Positions 8,201-12,317 of a stretch of DNA of 12,317 bases are shown one piece after another (the first letter of the stretch is position 1; every line of letters begins with the position of its first letter). The notes under the pieces were generated by a model. The model did no database searches and was not told where the DNA came from. It saw only the letters and a program-made list of their open reading frames with translations. The stretch is from positions 1-12,317 of the forward strand of contig DAOWIV010000305.1 in the NCBI GenBank assembly GCA_030640725.1, read 5' to 3'. The position numbers were made by a program, and so were the translations under genes. Origin of the DNA: Methanosarcinales archaeon (GTDB lineage Archaea > Halobacteriota > Methanosarcinia > Methanosarcinales > Methanogasteraceae).

Positions 8201-9737
8201 GGAAGGCGATGGTATCCATATTCTTGGATACTACAGTGTGGATAACCTCGGTAATACAGAGGAAGTGAACACTACAGAGGGTATAAACAGCGAGATATTC
8301 TTCGTTACAGAGCAATCGCTCGAGCCGTTCTTTGTGACACCCTCCAGCAACTCTCTCGTCTATGACAACATCACGCTCTGGGCAGGGGAGGCGAGCGGGA
8401 GAGATGTAAGTTATGCCAGATTCTCGTATTCTGCCGATGGTGTGAACTGGACGTATATAGGTGTTGATGATGACGGGAGCGAGCCAACAGTCGGAGGAGA
8501 ACTTGCCCGGGCATCGGACTGGGGAGATGGGTGGAGTGTCTACTGGGACACCCCATGTATGGAAGAGGGGTTGTATTACATCAGAGTGGAGATGTATGGT
8601 CTGGAGGGGATAGGAACTGCGCAGATATCTGTGTATCTGGACCCCACGCCGCCTATACCAGAAATACGCACGCCTCTCTGTGAGGATGTGGTCTGTGGTT
8701 CCGTACAACTCAGTACACACTCCGTTGACGAGGATGTCAGCCGGGTTCTCTGGGAGTATTCAAACAAGACAGAGTACTATGAGAAAGATATCGAAGAGAA
8801 GATCCAGTTCCATTACTGCCGGAATATAAACGGCAAGAACCTCTCCAGGGTGTGCTGTGGACCAACCGCAGCGGCAAGTTGCCTCAAATACTGGGATACG
8901 CACGGGTATTCGAATATCACAGGAAATGGGACTGTTAACCAATCTGAACTGGTTGAACGACTGGCAAGATTGATGGGAACCGATGCGAACGGCACCAAAG
9001 ATTCCAATTTTAAGAAAGGGATCGAGGATTATCTGAAAGAGTGTGGATACGGGTGCGATAATCCGCATGGTCTCAAGGTTGGTATCGAGACAAACAAAAG
9101 CAGACTGACCTTTGCGAGGTATAGAGATGAGCTGGAGGCGAATAGAGAGGATGTTCTATGGGGCTACGAGTGGAACAATAACACCCGTGGTCACTGGGTT
9201 ACTGGTAGATCGGTCAACAATACCGGAAGACCAGATGGGAGTCATGAGGTGGATATCATGTGCCCGACGTACGGGAATGTGAGTAATGTGAGTATGTACG
9301 AGAATGGCAGTCTCTACCGCCCCGATGTCGGTGGATGGAGAAACGCTTCGATGATGGTGACGGTATCAGAGAAGGGGTCTTTTGAGAATCCCGGATGGGT
9401 TGAGATAGCCAATGTGACGAGTCCTGCGGGAGGATGGGCTGCAACATGGGATACTACAGAGGTAGCGGATGGATATTACTTCATCCGGACAACGATGGTC
9501 GATGAGGCAGGTAACGAGGGTGGAGACATAATAGTTATCAGAGTGGACAATGCTGCACCGCTGAGAGGTGACCTCAACCACGACGGCAAGATCGCCACCG
9601 CAGACGCTGTAATCGCACTCCGGATCGCAGCAGAAAGCCGCAAGTACGATGCCGCCGATGTGAACAGCGACGGAGAGGTAACCTCCCTTGACGCGCTCAT
9701 GATTCTGCAGGCGGCGGTCGGAAGGATTACGTTGTGA
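5256..9737 (+). CDS. Secreted multidomain protein: two C39-like cysteine-peptidase domains, Ig-like/OmpL47 modules, C-terminal dockerin
   Basis: A 1493-aa exported protein. Residues 1-22 are a signal peptide ending VVSAA. Residues about 28-195 form a beta-rich DOMON/CBM9-like region. An Ig-like domain spans about 203-306. A second Ig-like domain starts at about 315, is interrupted by a C39-like peptidase (about 355-590; Cys367 in QGYGCMPA, His505 in YWGHAV, possible Asp523), and resumes to about 662. OmpL47-like beta repeats fill 663-1010, with an extra Lys-rich block at about 800-950. A further Ig-like domain (1025-1128) precedes one interrupted by the second C39-like domain (about 1180-1360; Cys1201 in CCGPTA, His1313 in RGHWV, Asp1333), which resumes to 1433. 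The dockerin (1436-1493) has two calcium loops, Asp1439-Asp1450 and Asp1468-Asp1479. About 33 N-X-S/T sequons suggest a glycosylated surface protein. The dockerin should bind a cohesin on a partner, none of which is in the window. Peptidase activity is inferred from motifs. The gene is monocistronic as far as visible, between repeats of the cimA end. Confidence 0.93.
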   Translation: MRTIIYMSVCMVILATCCVVSAAENASSFTDPADDLIYIFTGVPVPPEKYLGYVDVVMGEADRTADSLDFRITANGGIPPLENTVFWTVLMDENNDPEDNCPYYPVADVDTMYSVIYDSTARKWKMERATYESWGWDVKPTYATWGMTSTLIVHISIPLTELGELDDVVPWKILTETFNGATIGDLAPDGRLAYLGDPSPEPKIYNPDNGSWISGATGIGAVEVSDASDIASTCFEYSSDGETWHYISRDYDGRANTYPRESYGASWDGWGTVWDTTDLAEGWYHIRATMTDVLGQTGQSQIMVYPDPMPPTQTILKPVFDQVVSGTSVLIAGGWDPGISGMVFSVFKVNASSIEKNVPHTPQGYGCMPAAAAASLLWLDDYTNEAGEQPFDDLVPEGLEEPEKLTEKLNKMFKTENIAPAGEIGMHLTSDVEMVSGLKDYMRERKDAGMKEDFVVRAVGRKETATYETLPANTDWVKFYKTMLPHEDILLLLQGKNKSGSYWGHAVTANSFRPSFILLWTPDGCIWEQVPPYKIDFMDHNEDTGYREVEMDKEGTITGLEEYYDELSKNDQNISGMIVVSPKTSYEELLDALKENQTTPCDWRPVGYCDSPSGIVTIPFPVFISEWDTTNVVDGSYLLKSTAIDQVGNCASDIIWITVDNKAPCTTKTIGTPKYNEGYYLTSDTEITLSADDGIGTGIDSIYYRIWNNGTWSNWTGQYCGPVVVTGITSRSSTDTDCSSSFTLRGERIHHIEYYATDLLNNTEAVQSQTHIVDNEAPVTLKTVGESSYVMNSTVFGEERLVTVITNETPIALNASDDCCRIKSITLRNNNTEKRYYVKMIFKRDATKSYSGHIIKPNKSAKFNPIFSGKKVSVTISEYKDKKRIPLEKFDISCMGLGIITVFGGGKYDYDEKSGCYRYNKSAGPPAPFGIDDLLLEEFCLKECSNDSEVTCWSGVASTTYLDYYEGTGSWTPNEYAEPFTLEGDGIHILGYYSVDNLGNTEEVNTTEGINSEIFFVTEQSLEPFFVTPSSNSLVYDNITLWAGEASGRDVSYARFSYSADGVNWTYIGVDDDGSEPTVGGELARASDWGDGWSVYWDTPCMEEGLYYIRVEMYGLEGIGTAQISVYLDPTPPIPEIRTPLCEDVVCGSVQLSTHSVDEDVSRVLWEYSNKTEYYEKDIEEKIQFHYCRNINGKNLSRVCCGPTAAASCLKYWDTHGYSNITGNGTVNQSELVERLARLMGTDANGTKDSNFKKGIEDYLKECGYGCDNPHGLKVGIETNKSRLTFARYRDELEANREDVLWGYEWNNNTRGHWVTGRSVNNTGRPDGSHEVDIMCPTYGNVSNVSMYENGSLYRPDVGGWRNASMMVTVSEKGSFENPGWVEIANVTSPAGGWAATWDTTEVADGYYFIRTTMVDEAGNEGGDIIVIRVDNAAPLRGDLNHDGKIATADAVIALRIAAESRKYDAADVNSDGEVTSLDALMILQAAVGRITL
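6319..7026 (+). other. C39-like peptidase domain 1, nested in an Ig-like domain
   Basis: Approximate span of the first papain-fold candidate. The nucleophile motif is Gln363-x-x-x-Cys367 followed by M-P-A-A-A; the family usually has G-P after the Cys, so this is a variant. The His motif G-H-A-V is at 504-507, with D523 in the following TPDG as third residue. Ig-like strands flank it on both sides: VVSGTSVLIAGGWDPG before and SEWDTTNVVDGSYLLKS after. Confidence 0.65.
8793..9336 (+). other. C39-like peptidase domain 2, nested in an Ig-like domain
   Basis: Approximate span of the second candidate. Cys1201-Gly-Pro-Thr-Ala is the canonical nucleophile motif, Gly-His1313-Trp-Val the His motif, and Glu-Val-Asp1333 the likely third residue. 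It is much diverged from domain 1 (Cys to His 112 versus 138 residues). The flanking Ig strands (CEDVVCGSVQLSTHSVDE before, TWDTTEVADGYYFIRTT after) match those around domain 1. Confidence 0.7.
9561..9734 (+). other. Type I dockerin domain
   Basis: The last 58 residues carry two F-hand calcium loops, DLNHDGKIATAD and DVNSDGEVTSLD, each followed by a hydrophobic helix (AVIALRIA, ALMILQAA). Positions 1, 3, 5 and 12 of both loops are Asp/Asn, Asn, Asp and Asp, so both are predicted to bind calcium. This is the classical cohesin-binding arrangement. Confidence 0.93.
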
Positions 9738-9796
9738 TGATCGTTCGTATCGACTCACAACGAATATGGTTGTATCTGTAATAGTCAGTTGGATGC

Positions 9797-9881
9797 ACAA
9801 CACCGCGAAGAACACAAAGACGTCGTTTATGCGCTTCGCGGCGATTATGTTGTAGGCATTGGTCTCTCTTGTGTTCACGGT
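9797..9881. repeat. Palindromic intergenic element
   Basis: The outer arms are 9802-9820 (ACCGCGAAGAACACAAAGA) and 9865-9881, whose reverse complement is ACCGTGAACACAAGAGA. A nested perfect 8-bp stem pairs CCGCGAAG (9803-9810) with CTTCGCGG (9834-9841), extended by ACAACA (9797-9802) and TGTTGT (9848-9853) after a bulge. The two pairings are mutually exclusive, so the RNA could form alternative hairpins. It resembles the CGCGAAGAACAC-type intergenic palindromes seen widely in prokaryotes (from memory). Confidence 0.55.
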
Positions 9882-9910
9882 CAGATTGGTCGTTACAAAT
9901 TTTCGGATGT

Positions 9911-9929
9911 GGTTTTTACAATTTTTTAC
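9911..9929 (+). terminator. Oligo-T terminator-like tract
   Basis: Two T-runs (9913-9917 and 9922-9927) within GGTTTTTACAATTTTTTAC, about 175 bp after the dockerin-gene stop. Archaeal RNA polymerase commonly stops at such runs without a hairpin. Confidence 0.45.
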
Positions 9930-9981
9930 CTGAGATGACTACAGCCACCACAGACCTCTGAAAACACCAGAGAACGCCGTT

Positions 9982-10128
9982 TCACCGCATCATCCGCATG
10001 ATGCCCTCCCTTGCTTCCGCAATCCCGCGGAGCGACAGCACAACCGCACCATCGCCGACACGCTTCAACAAACGCCTCTGCGAACCGCAGATGCGAACAT
10101 GTATGAGTGAGATGCGCGAGAACAGGTA
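9982..10128 (-). pseudogene. Possible C-terminal gene remnant (unidentified)
   Basis: On the minus strand a frame opens at about 10128 and ends at TGA 9984-9982. It reads ...HVRICGSQRRLLKRVGDG, then AVVLSLRGIAEAREGIMRMM and Arg-stop. The composition (alternating hydrophobic strand, then an amphipathic helix) looks like a genuine protein tail. No start codon or upstream body remains, because the frame is stopped by TGA exactly where the plus-strand cimA-tail copy begins. I cannot identify the family. It could be chance, although the helix-like ending is persuasive. Confidence 0.25.
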
Positions 10129-10207
10129 TCATCATGGCATCGGTCGAGGCAGTGCCCCAGGGGGATCAACCGGATGATGGAGTAACGATCGTCATTCTCT
10201 CTGGTGT
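10114..10207 (+). pseudogene. Degraded copy of the cimA 3' end (direct repeat B)
   Basis: Matches 5039-5130. It encodes GIIMASVEAV in the original frame. A one-base insertion (CCCCAGGGGG against CTTGAGGGG) then shifts the frame, after which GINRMME and a TAA stop are recovered in the +1 frame. Several differences are synonymous (TCA to TCG, GTT to GTC), suggesting it was once under coding selection. The body of the gene is missing. It ends 18 bp before the stop of the convergent ubiA-family gene. Confidence 0.7.
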
Positions 10208-10224
10208 GGTGTCTGCTGCCGGTA

Positions 10225-11256
10225 TCAGAACCAGAATCCATGCCCTGCCATGCACAGCGCAACGATGTTTGCGATCATCGAGACGAAGATCACAGCCCGG
10301 TACGATGACGCCTGTAAAAACAATCGCCCGCCCCGCTCTGGCACCGGGTTTCGCACAAAATCGGCTGCCTGTAACAGCATCCAGCACCCGCCAACGCCCG
10401 CGCCCGCGAAATATATCAGCCCGAGGTGTGCGGTGTACCCGATGGCAAGCGAAAGCGCAACACCGCAGATCCAGCATACCATCACAAATTTCGATGTCAC
10501 CTGCACGCCAAAAGTCACAGGGAATGTGGGTGCGCCCCGGAGTCGGTCGCCCTCGACGTCCCTTGCCACGCCTGATAGGGTAAATCCCCAGTCAGTGATG
10601 CAGATCATGGCGCCAAATAGGATTGCCGGGAGCGGCAGCAGCACGCCAGCAGGATCGCTTACATACGAATGCACGGCGCCAATGTTCAGCACGCCAGCAG
10701 GATCGAACGCGAGCCATACCCCGATTGGAACAAGCCCGTACGCAAACCCAACAGGCAGAAAACTTAAGAATGTGGTGCGTTTTGCGATTGCTGAGTATGC
10801 GCTGATCGCGATTGTCGCAGCAAGCAGCACCACGAGTGATTCAAAATTTAAGTAGAGTGCAACGGCTGCTGCGATCAAAAAGAGAAGAAATGCATATAGA
10901 AGTGCATGTTTCTTTGTGACATCGCTTGCAACAAGCGGGCGGTCAGGCAGGTTGATCGTGTCGATATCGATGTCACAGCAATCATTGAAGACATACGTAC
11001 TGGCGATCGCGCAGTATCCCCCAATAACAGCCAGCATGAAGGGAAAAAGCGGCGGGAAAGCACCTGTTAGCAGATAAGTGGCGAGAAGCGCGCTTGACGC
11101 GGGAAGCGCAAGGTCCATCGCAGCGATCTCAGGTCGAAGCAGTTTGATATATGGTTTTGGTTGTTCGATGATGCATCTGCGATACATCTGAAGATATCTA
11201 AAGATTTTTGAAGTATATGCCTCTTTTTCAATATACAACGGACGCTTTTTTTCCAT
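10225..11256 (-). CDS. UbiA-family prenyltransferase (integral membrane)
   Basis: Intramembrane aromatic/lipid prenyltransferase that joins a polyprenyl diphosphate to an acceptor. The first Asp-rich motif is NDCCDIDID (residues 91-99, Asn91, Asp92, Asp95, Asp99 from the ATG at 11256). The second is RDVEGDRLRG (232-241, Asp233, Asp237). Both are intact, so activity is likely. Eight or nine hydrophobic segments are visible from about residue 45 to the end. The acceptor cannot be told: digeranylgeranylglyceryl-phosphate synthase (archaeal lipids) or a quinone/methanophenazine-type enzyme are both possible. At 343 aa it is longer than the usual ~280-300 because of a charged N-terminal extension. 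The start is uncertain: TTG 11274, ATG 11256 (28 bp below a TATA-like GATATAAT, fitting a leaderless mRNA) or ATG 11187. A 16-residue in-frame duplication repeats DPAGVL in one loop. Confidence 0.9.
   Translation of the reverse strand: MEKKRPLYIEKEAYTSKIFRYLQMYRRCIIEQPKPYIKLLRPEIAAMDLALPASSALLATYLLTGAFPPLFPFMLAVIGGYCAIASTYVFNDCCDIDIDTINLPDRPLVASDVTKKHALLYAFLLFLIAAAVALYLNFESLVVLLAATIAISAYSAIAKRTTFLSFLPVGFAYGLVPIGVWLAFDPAGVLNIGAVHSYVSDPAGVLLPLPAILFGAMICITDWGFTLSGVARDVEGDRLRGAPTFPVTFGVQVTSKFVMVCWICGVALSLAIGYTAHLGLIYFAGAGVGGCWMLLQAADFVRNPVPERGGRLFLQASSYRAVIFVSMIANIVALCMAGHGFWF
10639..10705 (-). repeat. In-frame 48-bp-spaced direct repeat inside the prenyltransferase gene
   Basis: An identical 19-bp sequence (CAGCACGCCAGCAGGATCG on the plus strand) occurs at 10639-10657 and 10687-10705. 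The spacing is 48 bp, so the protein gains 16 residues without frameshift and shows DPAGVL twice (residues about 185-190 and 201-206), in a loop between membrane helices. Confidence 0.8.
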
Positions 11257-11280
11257 ATTATGATACAAATCCAATAATCC

Positions 11281-11288
11281 ATTATATC
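11281..11288 (-). promoter_or_regulatory. Candidate TATA box of the UbiA-family gene
   Basis: GATATAAT on the minus strand, centred about 28 bp before the ATG at 11256. No Shine-Dalgarno stands before that ATG, so a leaderless transcript is the simplest reading. Confidence 0.4.
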
Positions 11289-11435
11289 GGTCCCTGTGCA
11301 GGAGGTTGATAAGATCCGGGACAAGGAAAAATATAACTTATGTAATATTATTAAATATCCTCCACTGATTCCAGACTGTTGAATTAATTGGATAATGATG
11401 TTAATGACTTCTGAGTATACTATTGTATCGGTACA

Positions 11436-11570
11436 TTAAATCAGAGAAGTTTGAAATATATACTGACGTCCATTTAAATCTTCAATCCCCCGGCAATCGG
11501 TAGCATCAAGTGCAGATTTGAGTGTTCTCATAACATCTTCCGGCTTTGGATTTCTCCCTATAAATACATT
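11436..11570 (-). pseudogene. Possible gene remnant (unidentified)
   Basis: A minus-strand frame without stops runs into TAA at 11438-11436. It reads NVFIGRNPKPEDVMRTLKSA, then LDATDCRGIEDLNGRQYIFQ and TSLI. The only ATG (11531) would give 31 residues and has no clear ribosome-binding site. The frame stays open further upstream across the COG1900 promoter, but there the text stops looking like protein. Composition suggests a real protein tail, perhaps the end of a deleted gene; no family is recognised. Confidence 0.25.
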
Positions 11571-11571
11571 T

Positions 11572-11610
11572 CGCCAGGGGCTCCATGAGGTGCCCCGTAA
11601 TGATCTGGCG
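11572..11610 (+). other. Hairpin near the first TATAAATA box
   Basis: CGCCA (11572-11576) pairs with TGGCG (11606-11610), and inside it GGGGC (11577-11581) pairs with GCCCC (11592-11596), with a nine-base bulge on the 3' side. A transcript from the TATAAATA at 11560 would start at about 11587, inside the hairpin. Function unknown. Confidence 0.35.
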
Positions 11611-11683
11611 CTTCCTGATATATCATTATCTGCAAGCGCGCACCCCCGGGCGACATAAGAAGATGCTTGCGCAGTGGAATGTC

Positions 11684-11691
11684 TATAAATA
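11684..11691 (+). promoter_or_regulatory. TATA box of the COG1900 gene (leaderless transcript)
   Basis: A near-ideal archaeal TATAAATA. Transcription should begin about 25-28 bp downstream, within a few bases of the ATG at 11718. No Shine-Dalgarno stands before that ATG, so the mRNA is probably leaderless. Confidence 0.6.
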
Positions 11692-11717
11692 TAATGAAAT
11701 CGATTATCACATAACGA

Positions 11718-12317
11718 ATGGCAGCGAAAACAATATCCGAAATCAACGAGCGGATCAGTGACGGCAGCGCCTGCGTCCTCACAGCAGAGGAGATGACCGA
11801 ATACGTGAGAGAGAACGGGGCAGGGAAAGCGGCGCAGGAGGTCGATGTGGTCACAACAGGCACATTCGGGGCGATGTGCTCATCAGGTGTATTCTTAAAT
11901 TTCGGGCACTCTGATCCGCCGATCCGGATGCAGCGCGTGTATTTAAACGATGTCGAGGCTTACTCCGGGATTGCCGCGGTCGATGCATATCTCGGCGTAA
12001 CCCAGCCATCCGCATCGGATGAATCGTACGGCGGAGGGCATGTGATCGAGGATCTGATTGCCGGAAAGAGCATCGATATACATGCCGAATCATCCGGAAC
12101 TGACTGTTATCCACGCAAGATGCTGGATACCACGATCACAATCGATGATCTGAACCAGACTATGATGGTAAACCCGAGAAACGCATATCAGCGGTACGCT
12201 GCCGCAACAAACTCGACAAAACGCACCCTGTACACGTATCTGGGTACGCTCCTGCCAAGATTCGGCAATGTCGCTTATTCAGGGGCTGGCATGCTATCGC
12301 CGATCCCAAACGACCCC
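11718..12317 (+). CDS. DUF39/COG1900 homocysteine-biosynthesis protein (L-aspartate semialdehyde sulfurtransferase), 5' part
   Basis: First 200 codons of a gene cut by the window end. The protein opens MAAKTISEINERISDGSACV and continues with the family hallmarks VDVVTTGTFGAMCSSG (Cys54), FLNFGHSDPPI, YGGGHVIEDL and ESSGTDCYPRK (Cys130). In Methanosarcina acetivorans the homologue MA1821 works with the ferredoxin-like MA1822 to turn aspartate semialdehyde and sulfide into homocysteine; two conserved cysteines equivalent to those seen here are implicated (recalled). The role is cytoplasmic, in methionine and methyl-group metabolism, in archaea lacking the O-acylhomoserine route. Some members carry CBS domains further on; this cannot be seen. 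The start is supported by the TATA spacing and by family alignment of the N-terminus. Confidence 0.93.
   Translation, partial: MAAKTISEINERISDGSACVLTAEEMTEYVRENGAGKAAQEVDVVTTGTFGAMCSSGVFLNFGHSDPPIRMQRVYLNDVEAYSGIAAVDAYLGVTQPSASDESYGGGHVIEDLIAGKSIDIHAESSGTDCYPRKMLDTTITIDDLNQTMMVNPRNAYQRYAAATNSTKRTLYTYLGTLLPRFGNVAYSGAGMLSPIPNDP

Larger units (their letters stand above)
9738..10224. other. Intergenic region with repeats and gene remnants
   Basis: No intact gene is visible. In order it holds a palindromic element (9797-9881), T-rich terminator-like tracts (9911-9929), a coding-like tail on the minus strand (9982-10128) and a degraded copy of the cimA 3' end (10114-10207). It looks like a rearrangement scar between the dockerin gene and the convergent ubiA-family gene. 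Confidence 0.6.
11257..11717. other. Divergent intergenic region between the UbiA gene and the COG1900 gene
   Basis: An AT-rich divergent promoter region. It carries the minus-strand TATA (11281-11288), a coding-like minus-strand tail (11436-11570), a hairpin (11572-11610) and two identical plus-strand TATAAATA boxes (11560-11567 and 11684-11691). No intact gene is seen. Confidence 0.6.

Noticed and set aside
8163..8720. Minus-strand 185-codon frame within the dockerin-protein gene
   Set aside because: Antisense to a continuous domain-rich protein; the translation is Arg/His/Cys-rich with no recognisable motif.
10250..10855. Plus-strand 201-codon frame over the UbiA-family gene
   Set aside because: Antisense to a prenyltransferase with both Asp motifs; composition (Pro/Ser/Thr/Arg) is that of a shadow frame.
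11558..11863. Minus-strand 101-codon frame across the COG1900 promoter and 5' end
   Set aside because: Overlaps the clearly coding COG1900 start and the TATA box; the Gly/Ala/Pro/His tail gives no family match.
1..12317. CRISPR array, insertion sequence or integrase
   Set aside because: No regularly spaced repeats, no transposase or recombinase coding sequence and no terminal inverted repeats with target duplications were found on either strand.

Overview
The window reads as a stretch of a euryarchaeal chromosome from the methanogen/ANME side (Methanosarcinales or a relative). The evidence is an acetyl-CoA decarbonylase/synthase delta subunit very like the Methanosarcina protein, an archaeal (R)-citramalate synthase, a GfcR-type HTH-phosphoribosyltransferase regulator, a UbiA prenyltransferase and the start of a DUF39/COG1900 homocysteine-biosynthesis protein. 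Archaeal TATA elements, TTG starts, a likely leaderless start and a tRNA without encoded CCA agree. The assignment below class level is inference.

Layout. 1-464 is non-coding and holds an imperfect 36-bp direct repeat and a long palindromic intergenic element in front of cdhD (465-1826). A class I SAM methyltransferase follows (2001-2774). It ends 7 bp from the oppositely oriented gfcR (2782-3396), which lies just downstream of a tRNA-Arg(TCG) on the same (minus) strand (3420-3490). Then comes cimA/leuA-type 2-isopropylmalate/citramalate synthase (3610-5109).

The most striking item is a 1493-aa secreted, heavily sequon-bearing protein (5256-9737). It has a signal peptide, a DOMON/CBM9-like N-terminal region and Ig-like and OmpL47-like beta modules. 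Two C39-like cysteine-peptidase domains each appear to be inserted into the middle of an Ig-like domain. A C-terminal type I dockerin carries two intact calcium loops. No cohesin partner lies in the window.

Downstream, 9738-10224 is a scar-like intergenic region with a palindromic element, an oligo-T terminator, a coding-like tail on the minus strand and a diverged ~93-bp copy of the 3' end of cimA plus its downstream flank. The dockerin gene is therefore bracketed by direct repeats of the cimA end, which suggests it arrived by insertion or segmental duplication. The UbiA prenyltransferase gene (10225-11256, minus) and a 460-bp regulatory region follow, and the window ends inside the COG1900 gene (11718 to the end).

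The metabolic genes fit an autotrophic or acetyl-CoA-centred archaeon: C1/acetyl-CoA metabolism (CdhD), isoleucine/leucine precursor synthesis from acetyl-CoA (CimA), homocysteine synthesis (COG1900) and polyprenyl lipid or quinone synthesis (UbiA). The dockerin protease is accessory and belongs to the cell surface.
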